Origin: Alphaproteobacteria bacterium
GTDB taxonomy: Bacteria; Pseudomonadota; Alphaproteobacteria; Rhizobiales; Beijerinckiaceae
NCBI GenBank assembly: GCA_016869435.1
Contig: VGEB01000001.1
Span: 1 to 64,000, forward strand
Reading direction: 5' to 3'
DNA: 64,000 nt
Positions 1-8,709 of the stretch are shown here, in pieces. The notes beneath the pieces were generated by a model that saw only the letters and a list, made by a program, of their open reading frames with translations, made no database searches and was not told the origin of the DNA. How positions within the stretch are numbered: position 1 is the first letter of the stretch; every line of letters begins with the position of its first letter. The position numbers were made by a program, and so were the translations under genes.

Positions 1-229
1 CATCCGTCGTCAGGTCGAGGATAAAGGCGCGATGCCGAACATCCCGCCAAAGACGAACCGCAGATGGAAGAACTGCTTCTCGCCCTTCCTCTATCGCAAC
101 CGCAACGCCATCGAGCGGATGTTCGGGCGGCTGAAGGATTTCCGACGCATTGCAACGAGATATGATCGACTCGCAGCAAACTTCCTCGCAGCCGTCTGCC
201 TTGCCGCGACCGTCAGCTATTGGTTATGA
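1..229 (+). mobile_element. IS5-family transposase, C-terminal fragment
   Basis: This is the 3' end of a transposase gene open from the left edge (frame beginning at base 2) to the TGA at 227-229. The protein contains RNAIERMFGRLKDFRRIATR followed by an LAATVSYWL end, the typical C-terminal block of IS5-family (IS427-like) DDE transposases; the E in the AIERMFGRLK stretch is the expected catalytic glutamate. The sequence just after the stop, GAGTCCGGAGCC at about 229-240, looks like the element's right terminal inverted repeat, so the element probably ends near 240. The rest of the element lies outside the window, so it is unknown whether it is intact. Its end is only about 60 bp from the stop of the neighbouring retron-type effector gene, where a retron reverse transcriptase could have been expected. 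Confidence 0.8.
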
Positions 230-301
230 GTCCGGAGCCTAAGTCACGCGAGCTGATCCCCAGTTCGACGCTGAGTTCTTGAAGCAAATCATGGGGCTGA
301 G

Positions 302-1276
302 TCATGACGGCACCCTAGAACCCGCTACAGTCTGTTTGACGTGTCGTGGTAGTGGCGTCGTCCTACTGATTGCGAGCGCAATATCTGCCTTACGGCGAGA
401 GCTATCAGAAATCGCTACTCCATCCTTGAAGCTGTAATCAAACGGATCACGGTCAATTAGAGCATAGAAATAGTCTTTTCCAGAGTAGGGCAACATCCTT
501 ATCCACCCGACTAATTGCAGGCAATACAATATGTTGCGTATTTCTTTCTCAGTCAAACCAAGACCAATGGCTTCAACAACTTTATATAGAACCCTTGTAT
601 TTATCGCAAAAGTTATGAAAACAATCCAGTAAACGCTAAACATGTTTCTCGCGTTGGCGGATTGCACGAGTAGCTCGGATTTTGGTGCAGATTCCAAATG
701 ACCATTAATAAAATTGATCATTTCTTTCTTGTGCGGGGAAGCCGACCTCAATATAAGTTTTCCGCCTCGATTTGTTCTCCACGGATAAAATCCCACAAAC
801 TCGTCACTATCCTTCTTTATTCGCTCTACGGGCCCAAACCGGATAAATGATTCTTCGTTTGCGTGCCGTTCTTTAAGTATAAGTCGTAACTTTGCGCGGA
901 TGTGTTCGTTGCTCGCAAAAGCGCCCAACTCCGCCAAGCTCCCGGGGCTCTCCGCTACAACAAGGATAACCGATGCTATATGCGCGATATCTTCTTCGAA
1001 CGAAATAAGGTCGTGATAATCGGTCTCTCGATAAAGTTGGTTAGCTTCTTCGGCTAATACTACGTGGCCCTTGAGTGGGCTTCTGACTTGAAAAGATCGA
1101 TAAAGATAGTCTCTCAAACTTTGAAATTGGTCCGACCTTTCCTTCGAAACTACGCCCCCACAAAAAAAGACAACTTTTGTCGGCCGGGCGACCCTTAATT
1201 TGTCCTCGTTCAGATCGGAGTAAAAACTGACGATTTCGTCGATCAACTGCTCTTTACCCTTGGAAGGCAGGAACAA
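302..1276 (-). CDS. Retron Ec86/St85-family effector (nucleoside deoxyribosyltransferase-like)
   Basis: A 324-residue protein resembling the Ec86/St85 (STM3845-type) retron effector, which in known systems is an NDT-like toxin held in check by the reverse transcriptase and msDNA. Matching landmarks are KVVFFCGG (about residue 34), a central SFEEDIA helix, the signature ESPGSLAELGAFASNE (about 110-125) holding the expected catalytic glutamate, and SFIRFGPVERIKK. The C-terminal half looks like a winged-helix region. Length fits the family (about 300 aa). No ATG exists near the 5' end. TTG at 1276 lies inside a perfect hairpin; TTG at 1246 has a purine-rich AAGGGTAAAGAG just upstream and is the better start. 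Codon use is AT-richer than the neighbours, which suggests transfer. No reverse transcriptase is visible, so the module is orphaned, split by the adjacent IS, or works without one. Confidence 0.75.
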   Translation of the reverse strand: MFLPSKGKEQLIDEIVSFYSDLNEDKLRVARPTKVVFFCGGVVSKERSDQFQSLRDYLYRSFQVRSPLKGHVVLAEEANQLYRETDYHDLISFEEDIAHIASVILVVAESPGSLAELGAFASNEHIRAKLRLILKERHANEESFIRFGPVERIKKDSDEFVGFYPWRTNRGGKLILRSASPHKKEMINFINGHLESAPKSELLVQSANARNMFSVYWIVFITFAINTRVLYKVVEAIGLGLTEKEIRNILYCLQLVGWIRMLPYSGKDYFYALIDRDPFDYSFKDGVAISDSSRRKADIALAISRTTPLPRHVKQTVAGSRVPS

Positions 1277-1336
1277 GCTGGAGAGCCAGCGGCAGGAGCA
1301 ACGCGACTAGAGATGGCTCTCCAGCTTGTTCCTGCC
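1266..1336 (-). repeat. 23-bp perfect inverted repeat, candidate retron msd-like hairpin
   Basis: Bases 1266-1288 and 1314-1336 are exact reverse complements (23 bp) around a 25-base loop, so a transcript leading into the effector gene would form a very stable hairpin. Immediately upstream on the minus strand there are a 7-bp stem (GAGCCGA/TCGGCTC, about 1382-1410) and a TTAGC motif. Retron non-coding RNAs combine short msr stems with one long msd stem and sit 5' of the effector in Ec86-like systems, so this is a candidate msr-msd remnant. The arrangement alone does not prove it; an ordinary inverted duplication would look the same. Confidence 0.45.
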
Positions 1337-1344
1337 GTTAAGCG

Positions 1345-1524
1345 CTAACAATAACGTTCCGTCTGGCGAAGCGCCCGACAGAGCCGAGACAGATAAGCTG
1401 ATTCGGCTCGCACGCGTAAAAAGCAATTTTTAGTATGGAGGAATTCGTGTCTACGCGTCAAATAAAAGTGTACCGAATTACGTTGCAGCATGGCGATCAA
1501 TGCCGAGCTATCGACGACGATCAT
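1345..1524 (-). pseudogene. vapC: Truncated VapC-type PIN toxin
   Basis: The ATG at 1524 overlaps the VapB stop (ATGA) and opens with MIVVDSSALIAML, the classic first strand of a PIN-domain ribonuclease including its first catalytic aspartate. After about 15 residues the reading frame turns into unrelated sequence and stops at 1345, so only about 60 codons remain against about 130 for a normal VapC. The later acidic residues of the PIN site are absent, so the toxin cannot be functional. The breakpoint is near 1477, at the edge of the AT-rich patch that carries the retron-type effector. Confidence 0.7.
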
Positions 1525-1769
1525 GGCTCGTTGATGTCGTCCATGATCTCCTGTGGAGAACGCGGATCGAGAATCGGCAAGGCGGCGATTTCGGCGCCCA
1601 ACGCCTGCATCTGTTCGACCGTCATGCGACGTCGACGTCGCGCCGGCGCCACGCCCGCCGCCCGCGCGGACTCTTCCAGCGCCTGACGGACGGCCTCGTC
1701 GACGGAAACCCGGCGAGCCGCCGCGAGGCGCTCGGCCAGGGCCTCGGTCTCTCGGGAAAGCGCGATCAT
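1521..1769 (-). CDS. vapB: VapB-family antitoxin (orphaned)
   Basis: An 82-residue protein starting MIALSRETEALAERLAAARR with the VSVDEAVRQAL ribbon-helix-helix-like region typical of the PSK/Rv0623 type of VapB antitoxin, followed by an arginine-rich linker (RRRRR, about 45-50) and a C-terminal toxin-binding tail. It normally represses its own operon and neutralises the VapC ribonuclease encoded immediately downstream. Here the downstream vapC, joined by a 4-bp ATGA overlap, is reduced to its first strand, so the antitoxin is a leftover with no local partner. Base composition is like the chromosome, unlike the flanking effector patch, which puts the insertion or deletion junction inside vapC. 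Confidence 0.75.
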   Translation of the reverse strand: MIALSRETEALAERLAAARRVSVDEAVRQALEESARAAGVAPARRRRRMTVEQMQALGAEIAALPILDPRSPQEIMDDINEP

Positions 1770-1807
1770 GGCGCAAAGTTTAACATGACTGGGAAAGAAA
1801 GTCCGGC

Positions 1808-3169
1808 CTATTCCCGCTTCGCCTTTTTCGCCGCCTGCCCCACACGAAACGAGACCGCCCAGCCCGGTTTCTCCATCTGCCTACCACGCGCCACGGCGAG
1901 CGCGTCTGGGGCGACATCCTTGGTAATGACGGAGCCGGAGCCGACATAGGCGCCCTGCCCGATCGTCACTGGCGCCACGAGCGATGAATTGGAGCCGATG
2001 AAGGCGTTGTCGCCGATCGTCGTGCGATATTTGAGAAAGCCGTCATAGTTGCAGGTGATGGTTCCCGCGCCGATATTGGCGTTCACGCCGATGTCGGCGT
2101 CGCCGATATAGCTCAGATGATTGACCTTGGCGCCCCGCGCGACATTGGCGTTCTTGATCTCAACGAAATTTCCCGCCTTCGCTTTTTCCGCAAGCGCCGC
2201 GCCAGGCCGCAACCGTGCGAAGGGACCAACGCTCGCGCCTTCGCCGACCTGCGCGCCTTCGAGATGGGAAAAGGCGTGGATCATGGCGCCGTCAGCGATG
2301 GCGACGCCGGGGCCGATGACGACATGCGGCTCGATCGTCACGTCGCGGCCGATCTGCGTATCGGCGCAAAGAAAGACGGTTTCCGGCGCAATCATCGTCG
2401 CGCCGCCCGCCATGACCGCGCGGCGCAGCCGCGTCTGCGCCACGGCCTCGGCTTGAGAGAGCTGGATTCGGTCGTTGACGCCGAGCACTTCGCTTTCATC
2501 GGCGATGACGACTTTCGCTTGGCGTCCGTCGGCCCGCGCGAGCTCAACGACGTCAGTGAGGTAGAACTCGCCCTTGGCGTTCTTATTGTCGATCCTTTCG
2601 AGCAGGCGGAGCGCGTGGGCGCCGTCGATCGCCATCAGGCCGCCATTGCAGAGCGTGACTGCGCGTTCTTCCTCGCTCGCGTCTTTCTCCTCGCGGATCG
2701 CGGCGAGACGCCCCGAGGCGTCGCGCAACAGTCGGCCGTAACCGAATGGGTTGAAGGCTTCAAAGCCAAGAACCGCGACGGCGGCGCCTTCGGCGATAGC
2801 CGCTCGCAACGCGCCGATCGTCGGCGCGGTCAGGAGCGGCGTGTCGGCGAACAGCACGATGAGGTCGTCGCACCCTTCTGCGATGGCGGTGCGCGCGGCG
2901 AGAACGGCGTGCGCGGTGCCGCGCCTTTCGCTTTGGACGAACATTTGCGCGTCGGGAACGTAGCGGCGCGCTTCCGCGCCGACGTCGTCGCGTCCAGGGC
3001 CGACGATCACCGCGACCCGGCTGACGCCCGCCGCGACCGCGCTTGCCAGCACATTGGCGAGCATGGACCGGCCGGCGACTTCATGCAGCGCCTTTGGGCG
3101 GTCGGATTTCATCCTTGTGCCCTCGCCGGCGGCGAGGACGATCGCGAGCGCGCTTCTTTCTGTCGGCAT
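1808..3169 (-). CDS. glmU: Bifunctional GlmU (GlcN-1-P acetyltransferase / GlcNAc-1-P uridyltransferase)
   Basis: The last two steps of UDP-GlcNAc synthesis, the cytosolic precursor for peptidoglycan and lipid A, are made by this 453-residue protein. The N-terminal nucleotidyltransferase domain (about 1-235) carries [20 protein letters not shown], the uridyl-transfer loop with its conserved arginine and lysine. The C-terminal half (about 255-440) is a left-handed beta-helix with hexapeptide repeats, for example [14 protein letters not shown] and [20 protein letters not shown], the acetyl-CoA site. Length matches the E. coli enzyme (456). It is transcribed away from opgG across a 247-bp gap. 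In many rhizobial relatives glmU is followed by glmS; here the vapB remnant follows instead. Confidence 0.97.
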   Translation of the reverse strand: MPTERSALAIVLAAGEGTRMKSDRPKALHEVAGRSMLANVLASAVAAGVSRVAVIVGPGRDDVGAEARRYVPDAQMFVQSERRGTAHAVLAARTAIAEGCDDLIVLFADTPLLTAPTIGALRAAIAEGAAVAVLGFEAFNPFGYGRLLRDASGRLAAIREEKDASEEERAVTLCNGGLMAIDGAHALRLLERIDNKNAKGEFYLTDVVELARADGRQAKVVIADESEVLGVNDRIQLSQAEAVAQTRLRRAVMAGGATMIAPETVFLCADTQIGRDVTIEPHVVIGPGVAIADGAMIHAFSHLEGAQVGEGASVGPFARLRPGAALAEKAKAGNFVEIKNANVARGAKVNHLSYIGDADIGVNANIGAGTITCNYDGFLKYRTTIGDNAFIGSNSSLVAPVTIGQGAYVGSGSVITKDVAPDALAVARGRQMEKPGWAVSFRVGQAAKKAKRE

Positions 3170-3416
3170 CGGGCGCCCAGTGGCTAGACGTTGCGTAAGG
3201 AATCGGCGCAGCGACGCCGCTCAGGCCGCGGTTCTGGCAGATTCGAGCCGCCGAGCGCAAGGCGCCGCGGCCTTCGCGCGCAGCCAACAAAAACCGCCAA
3301 GAAAACCATTTTGTCTCCTCAGCTTTCTTGTATAGAGGGACAGTCGCCAGCCCAGCGCCGCAATAAGGCTCAATCGCCCGTTCTGGACCGCTCGGATCGG
3401 CTTCCTTCGGTAACGC

Positions 3417-4961
3417 ATGTTCGAACGTCGAGATGTTTTGAAAGCGGGGTTGGGCGCAATCGCGGTGGGAATTGTCCCGCCGGCGTCAAGCGCGGAAACT
3501 GCCGGCCAGACGGCGAATCCGAAGGCTCCGGAATCGGCGCCTTTTTCCCGAGAAATGATCGTCGAGTTGGCGCGCGCGCTGGCCGCTAAGCCCTACACGC
3601 CGCCGCGGACCGACCTTCCCGAACCTTTCGCCAATCTCTCTTACGAACAGTTCGTCGGAATCAAGACGAAGCCGGACTCGACGATATGGCGTCCGGACAA
3701 CGCCGGTTTCAGCATCGAGCCACTTCACCGCGGCCATATTTTTGCAGCCGCCGTGGACATCTACCTCGTAGAGGACGGCGCCGCCACGCGTCTGCCCTAT
3801 GAAAAGCGCCGCTTCGATTATGGCGCCTTGAATGTTCCGGAGAAGCTGCCCGACCTTGCATTCTCGGGGTTCCGGGTGCTTCACGCCCGACATGGCGACT
3901 CCGAGGCTGAGCTCGCCTTATTCCAAGGGGCTAGTTTCTACCGCGCGGTCGCGCGCGGACAGAATCTAGGCGTGACGGCTCGCGGTTTGTCGATTCGAAC
4001 CGCCGATCCGCGCGGCGAGGAGTTTCCGGCGTTTCGAAGCTTCTGGATCGAGAAGCCCGCCTTGGGCGACAACGCTCTCGTCATCCACGCGCTCCTCGAC
4101 TCGCCCAGCGTCGCCGGCGTTTACCGATTCACGCTGCGGCCAGGCGAAGCGACGCTCATCGACACGGAATTGACGCTCTATCCGCGGACGGCGATCGATC
4201 ATTTCGGCCTCGCCGGCTTTGCGGCGACCTCGCTCTTCACGCCCCTCGACCGCGCAAGGCCGGACGACTGGCGGCCGATGGTCGCCGACATCAACGGCAT
4301 TCAGATGCTCACCGGCCAGCGCGAATGGCTTTGGCGGCCAGTGTCAAACCGGGAGATTTTGCAGTTCTCCTCTTTCGTCGACGGAAATCCGCAGGGATTC
4401 GGCGCGCTGATCCGGCAGCGCGACATCGAAGATTACGAGGACGATCAACAGCACTGGGAGCGTCGTCCGTCGCTTTGGGTCGAACCGCTTGGCGACTGGA
4501 GCGACGGGGCGCTTCAACTCGTTGAGATTCCGTCTGAATCAGAAATCAACGCCAATATCGTCGCCTATTGGCGACCCAAGACCGCTCTCGCCGCCGGCAA
4601 GGAGACATCCTTTGCCTATCGGCAATTCTGGTGCTGGGAGCCGCCGGCGCGGCCGCCGCTGGCGATCGCCGAGAGCGCGCGCTCCGGCCGCGCGCCGGGA
4701 GCGAAGCTCCGCCGTTTTGTCGTCGTCTTTTCGGGCGAACTATTGGCGGACCCGCAACGCACGGCGCGGCTTAAGGCGGCGTTGACGACCTCTCCCGGAT
4801 TGGCGACCAATATTCAGACCTATCTGAATCCCTCAGCGAAGTCGTGCCGCGTTGTCTTCGACGTGGACCCCTCCGGCGAGAACTTCTGCGAGCTTCGGCT
4901 TGTTCTCCAGTCGGATGAACGCCCGATCAGCGAGACCTGGCTCTACCGATGGACGTCTTGA
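3417..4961 (+). CDS. opgG: Periplasmic glucan biosynthesis protein OpgG/OpgD (MdoG family)
   Basis: A 514-residue exported protein of the MdoG/OpgG family, needed in the periplasm to build osmoregulated periplasmic glucans, probably by adding branches to the beta-glucan backbone. The N-terminus MFERRDVLKAG has a twin-arginine motif followed by a hydrophobic stretch ending SSA, suggesting Tat export, a trait more often seen in OpgD. Family blocks include NLSYEQFVGIKTKP near 70, a central YPRTAIDHFGLAGFAATSLF and YWRPKTALAAGKE. The 3' end overlaps the start of opgH by 13 bp, so the two are one operon. OpgG and OpgD are hard to separate by eye; with only one copy beside opgH, OpgG is the functional call. 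Confidence 0.92.
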   Translation: MFERRDVLKAGLGAIAVGIVPPASSAETAGQTANPKAPESAPFSREMIVELARALAAKPYTPPRTDLPEPFANLSYEQFVGIKTKPDSTIWRPDNAGFSIEPLHRGHIFAAAVDIYLVEDGAATRLPYEKRRFDYGALNVPEKLPDLAFSGFRVLHARHGDSEAELALFQGASFYRAVARGQNLGVTARGLSIRTADPRGEEFPAFRSFWIEKPALGDNALVIHALLDSPSVAGVYRFTLRPGEATLIDTELTLYPRTAIDHFGLAGFAATSLFTPLDRARPDDWRPMVADINGIQMLTGQREWLWRPVSNREILQFSSFVDGNPQGFGALIRQRDIEDYEDDQQHWERRPSLWVEPLGDWSDGALQLVEIPSESEINANIVAYWRPKTALAAGKETSFAYRQFWCWEPPARPPLAIAESARSGRAPGAKLRRFVVVFSGELLADPQRTARLKAALTTSPGLATNIQTYLNPSAKSCRVVFDVDPSGENFCELRLVLQSDERPISETWLYRWTS

Positions 4962-7174
4962 CTTTCGCCTTAGACGACCCGCCGACGGCGGTGGAGCGGA
5001 ACGCCGGCGGTTCCGATCCCGCCGCCGCGCCGCCGACTCCTGTTGAGAGCCGGTTGTCCATGCCGGCGCAGAATATTTTCAAGTTCGAGAGGCGCCAGCG
5101 GCGAAAAGCCGAGGCGCCGTGGCTGTGGCGCACGCCATGGTTCGCGCGGCTTGTAACTTTCGGCGGCGGTTTCGCGCTGACCGCCTATGGCGCGCACGAA
5201 ATGTACAAAGTCGTCGACGTCGGCGGCGTGACGACGCTCAAATGGGCGCTGCTGGGGCTGTTCGTCCTCAATTTCTCCTGGATCGCGCTGTCCTTCGCAA
5301 GTTGCGTCGTCGGTTTCGCCGCGCTGATGCGCCAGCGCCGGCGCGCGCCGCTGCCGTCGTCGCTCGCCGAGCCCACGGCCGTCGTAATGCCGATCTATAA
5401 CGAGGCGCCCAGCCGCGTCTTCGCCGCCTTGCAGACCATCTATGAAGATGTGCAGGCGACGGGCCTTGGCGCGCATTTCGATTGGTTTTTCCTTTCCGAT
5501 ACGACCAATCCCGATATTTGGGTCGCGGAAGAACGCGCCTTCGTCGCCATCCGCCGACGTCTCGGCCCGCAGGCGCGCATTTTCTACAGGCGGCGCGAAA
5601 AGAACACGGCGCGCAAAGCGGGCAATATCGAGGATTTCGTCTCGCGTTGGGGCGGGGCCTATACGCACATGGTCGTGCTCGACGCTGACAGCCTGATGTC
5701 CGGCCCGACCATCGTGCAACTCGCCGCTGCGATGGAAGCCGACCCCGACAGCGGCATCATCCAGACGCTGCCGCTCATCGTCAACCGCAACACGCTGTTC
5801 GCCAGGGTCCAGCAATTCGCCGCGCGCATCTATGGTCCGGTGATCGCGGCCGGACTGTCGGCCTGGATGGGCCGCGACGGCAATTATTGGGGCCATAACG
5901 CCATCATTCGCACGGAAGCCTTCGCGAAGCACTGCGGCCTTCCAGACCTGCGCGGCCGTCCGCCTTGGGGCGGCCATATCCTCTCTCACGACTTCGTCGA
6001 AGCGGCGCTTATTCGGCGCGCCGGCTATGCGGTCTATATGATGCCGACGCTCGGCGGCTCCTTTGAGGAAAGCCCGCCGTCGCTGATCGACCTCTCGATC
6101 CGCGACCGTCGCTGGTGTCAGGGCAATCTGCAGCATGCGCGCGTGTTGTTCGGCAAGGGCTTTCACTGGGCGTCGCGACAGCATTTCCTCACCGGAATCT
6201 TCGGCTATCTGACTTCGCCGCTGTGGCTCCTGCAACTGCTCATCGGTATCGTCATCGTCTTTCAGGCGAGCTATTTCCGGCCGGAATATTTCACCGGCGA
6301 ATTCGCGCTTTTCCCGACGTTTCCACGGTTCGACGCGGAGCGGTCGCTCGAACTCTTTGGCCTCACCATGGGCATCCTGCTCGCGCCCAAGCTCTTGGGG
6401 TTGATCGTCGCCGTCTCCGAGCCGGAAACGCGCAAAGGCTCCGGCGGCGTGATCATGCTGCTGATCTCGACCCTGTTCGAGGTCGTGCTGTCCGCCCTGC
6501 TCGCGCCGATCATGATGCTGATTCAGACCGGCCATGTGCTGCACATCGTCTTCGGATTTGACACGGGTTGGGATCCGCAGCGACGCGACGACGGCTCCGT
6601 GCCGTTCACTGACATCGTCCGCCGTCATATTTGGCATGTCGCGCTCGGACTCCTGAGCCTTATCGCCGGCTTCATGATCTCGACCTCGCTCGTCGCCTGG
6701 ATGTCCCCGACGATCGCCGGCCTGGTGCTCGCGATCTTCATCTCCTGGGCCACGAGCCAGCGATGGCTCGGCCTTGTATTTCGTCGCGCTGGCGTGCTGA
6801 CGACTCCCGAAGAAACGACGACGCCGCCAATCGCCAAGCGCGGCAAGGCGCTGACCAAGGCGCTCGCCCGCGCCGGCGAAGACGACGTCAACGGTCTGCT
6901 CGCAATTCACGCCGACCCGGATTTGCGCGAGCTGCATGAAAACTGGCTGCCGACTCGGCGTCCACGGCAGCGGGGGCAGATCAGCGCCGACCGCGCTCTG
7001 GCCGAGGCCAAAATCGCCGACGCCGAGACGATCGAGGATGCAGTCAATTGGCTGAACCGCGGCGAGCGGCTCGTGGCGCTCTCCGACCGCGCGCTGATCG
7101 GCATGATCGCGCGCCTGCCGCGCCGCGCCGAACTCGCGGCTGCGGCGCAAAGAACTGCGCGCGCCGCGGAGTGA
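4949..7174 (+). CDS. opgH: Glucans biosynthesis glucosyltransferase OpgH (MdoH)
   Basis: A 741-residue inner-membrane GT2 enzyme that polymerises the glucan backbone from UDP-glucose and moves it across the membrane. The cytosolic catalytic domain shows AVVMPIYNEAPSRVF, VVLDADSLMSGPT (the DxD-like metal site) and RDRRWCQGNLQH, the processive (Q/R)xxRW-type motif. At least six membrane segments surround it, at about 70-90, 100-125 and several between 420 and 615. The hydrophilic tail after about 640 (HADPDLRELHENWL) is also found in OpgH of other proteobacteria. It starts 13 bp inside opgG. A later methionine at base 5060 is a possible alternative start, but the overlap with opgG favours 4949. 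Confidence 0.95.
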   Translation: MDVLTFALDDPPTAVERNAGGSDPAAAPPTPVESRLSMPAQNIFKFERRQRRKAEAPWLWRTPWFARLVTFGGGFALTAYGAHEMYKVVDVGGVTTLKWALLGLFVLNFSWIALSFASCVVGFAALMRQRRRAPLPSSLAEPTAVVMPIYNEAPSRVFAALQTIYEDVQATGLGAHFDWFFLSDTTNPDIWVAEERAFVAIRRRLGPQARIFYRRREKNTARKAGNIEDFVSRWGGAYTHMVVLDADSLMSGPTIVQLAAAMEADPDSGIIQTLPLIVNRNTLFARVQQFAARIYGPVIAAGLSAWMGRDGNYWGHNAIIRTEAFAKHCGLPDLRGRPPWGGHILSHDFVEAALIRRAGYAVYMMPTLGGSFEESPPSLIDLSIRDRRWCQGNLQHARVLFGKGFHWASRQHFLTGIFGYLTSPLWLLQLLIGIVIVFQASYFRPEYFTGEFALFPTFPRFDAERSLELFGLTMGILLAPKLLGLIVAVSEPETRKGSGGVIMLLISTLFEVVLSALLAPIMMLIQTGHVLHIVFGFDTGWDPQRRDDGSVPFTDIVRRHIWHVALGLLSLIAGFMISTSLVAWMSPTIAGLVLAIFISWATSQRWLGLVFRRAGVLTTPEETTTPPIAKRGKALTKALARAGEDDVNGLLAIHADPDLRELHENWLPTRRPRQRGQISADRALAEAKIADAETIEDAVNWLNRGERLVALSDRALIGMIARLPRRAELAAAAQRTARAAE

Positions 7175-7202
7175 CCGCGACAGAGATGAGGCTGATTGGC
7201 CG

Positions 7203-7547
7203 GTGACTCGCATCTACAAGCTCGTCTCGCGCGCCGACTGGAACGCAGCGGAAGCGTCTGGCGTCTTCAACGGCGCCGCGATCGACATCGCCGACGGCTT
7301 CATTCACTTTTCGACCGCCGAGCAGGTCGAGGAAACGGGGGCGAAATATTTCGCCGGCCGAACCGATCTGCTGCTGGTCGCGGTGGACGCCGCCGCGCTT
7401 GGCGAGGCGCTCAAATGGGAAGTTTCGCGCGGCGGCGCGCTGTTTCCGCATCTCTATGCATCGCTGCCCTTTGCGAAAGTCGCGCGCGTCGATCCGCTTT
7501 CGATCGGCGCGAATGGCCGGCACGACTTCTCTAACATTCTCGAATGA
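7203..7547 (+). CDS. DUF952 family protein
   Basis: A 114-residue soluble protein with a GTG start, [20 protein letters not shown], followed by [20 protein letters not shown], the recurrent core of DUF952. The function of the family is unknown; the fold is small and ADP-ribosyltransferase-like in some predictions, which is inference only. Its TGA overlaps the pyrD start codon by 4 bp (ATGA), so it is translationally coupled to pyrD. The same DUF952-pyrD pairing is common in Rhizobiales. It follows opgH by 28 bp and may belong to the same transcript. Confidence 0.85.
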   Translation: MTRIYKLVSRADWNAAEASGVFNGAAIDIADGFIHFSTAEQVEETGAKYFAGRTDLLLVAVDAAALGEALKWEVSRGGALFPHLYASLPFAKVARVDPLSIGANGRHDFSNILE

Positions 7548-8605
7548 TCGACGCTTTCGCCATCGCGTCGCCGCTCCTGCGCCTGTTCGACGCTGAAACG
7601 GCCCATCGCGCAACGATCGCCGCGCTGAAGGCGCTGCCGCCGCGCGCGCCGGCGCCCGATGATCCGCGCCTCGCGGTTTCAGCCTTTGGGCTCGACTTTC
7701 CCAATCCGATCGGGCTTGCGGCAGGCTTCGACAAGAATGCCGAAGTCGCCGACGCGATGCTCGGCTTCGGCTTCGGCTTCGTCGAAGTGGGGACGCTGAC
7801 GCCGCGCGCGCAGCCCGGCAATCCGCGCCCGCGCGCCTTCCGCCTCATCGAGGATCGCGCCGTGATCAATCGTTACGGCTTCAACAATGACGGCCATGCG
7901 CCGGCGCTGGCGCGCCTGTCGAAGCGCGCGCGACGAGGGATTGTCGGCGTCAATGTCGGCGCCAACAAGGATTCAGACGATCGGATGGCGGACTATGTCG
8001 CCGGCGTTCGCGCCTTCGCCGAGGTCGCAAGCTATTTTACGATCAACGTCAGTTCGCCGAATACGCCGGGACTGCGCGATCTGCAGGAGCCGAAAGCGCT
8101 TTCCGATCTGCTTGCAAGAGTGATCGACGCGCGCGACGCCGCGCGCGTCAGGCGCCACGTGCTCTTAAAAATCGCGCCGGACCTAACGCTCGATCAGCTC
8201 GATAGCGTCGTGCGCGTCGCGCGCGATAAGCGCATCGACGGGATGATCGTGTCGAACACGACGGTGTCGCGCCCCGTGACGCTGCGCTCGCCTTTGGCGA
8301 AGGAAAGCGGCGGCCTTTCCGGCGCGCCCCTCTTCGATCTTTCGACGCACATGCTCGCGCAAACTTTTCTACGCGTCGAAGGACAGTTTCCACTGATCGG
8401 CGTCGGCGGCGTCGACAGCGCGGAAGCGGCGCTCGCCAAGATCGAAGCCGGCGCGACGCTGGTGCAGCTCTATTCCGCGCTCGTTTATGAGGGACCCAGC
8501 CTTGTCAAGCGCATCAAGCGCGGCCAGATCGAAACGATCGAGCGAAGCAAGGAGCCTCTGGCGGCGATGATCGGCAAATGTGCTATCGCGTTATGCCGTG
8601 CATAG
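7544..8605 (+). CDS. pyrD: Quinone-dependent dihydroorotate dehydrogenase (class 2)
   Basis: The membrane-associated flavoprotein that oxidises dihydroorotate to orotate with ubiquinone, the fourth step of pyrimidine synthesis. The 353-residue length and the N-terminal amphipathic extension mark class 2. Visible motifs are [12 protein letters not shown] (FMN site), [24 protein letters not shown] with the catalytic serine of class 2 enzymes, SNTTVSRP and [20 protein letters not shown] (FMN phosphate loop). It is coupled to the DUF952 gene by ATGA. The last residues ([11 protein letters not shown]) run slightly past the usual end and are probably a non-conserved tail. Confidence 0.96.
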   Translation: MIDAFAIASPLLRLFDAETAHRATIAALKALPPRAPAPDDPRLAVSAFGLDFPNPIGLAAGFDKNAEVADAMLGFGFGFVEVGTLTPRAQPGNPRPRAFRLIEDRAVINRYGFNNDGHAPALARLSKRARRGIVGVNVGANKDSDDRMADYVAGVRAFAEVASYFTINVSSPNTPGLRDLQEPKALSDLLARVIDARDAARVRRHVLLKIAPDLTLDQLDSVVRVARDKRIDGMIVSNTTVSRPVTLRSPLAKESGGLSGAPLFDLSTHMLAQTFLRVEGQFPLIGVGGVDSAEAALAKIEAGATLVQLYSALVYEGPSLVKRIKRGQIETIERSKEPLAAMIGKCAIALCRA

Positions 8606-8663
8606 TAAATCTCGTACTGACGCAGCCCGAGAAAGCAAAGCCCGTCGCGTCTTCCATATGACA

Positions 8664-8684
8664 GCGCTCGATGCTATCGAGCGC
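8664..8684 (+). promoter_or_regulatory. Hairpin in the fae leader
   Basis: GCGCTCGAT-GCT-ATCGAGCGC is a perfect 9-bp inverted repeat with a 3-base loop, 25 bp upstream of the fae start. There is no T-run after it, so it is not an intrinsic terminator for pyrD. It could be an operator or an mRNA-stabilising 5' stem. The function is not known. Confidence 0.4.
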
Positions 8685-8709
8685 GCAACTCAACGAAAGA
8701 GGAACGACG

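Noticed and set aside
1435-1949. Plus-strand open frames across the vapBC remnant
   Set aside because: Antisense shadows of vapB and of the glmU 3' end.
3170-3416. TTGTCT/TATAGA-like promoter ahead of opgG
   Set aside because: The spacing is only about 14 bp, too short for a sigma-70 promoter, so no promoter is called.
4970-7213. Long open frame (747 codons) antisense to opgH
   Set aside because: High-GC coding strands leave the complementary frame open; the product is Arg/Asp/Glu-rich without domains, while opgH on the other strand has full motif support.
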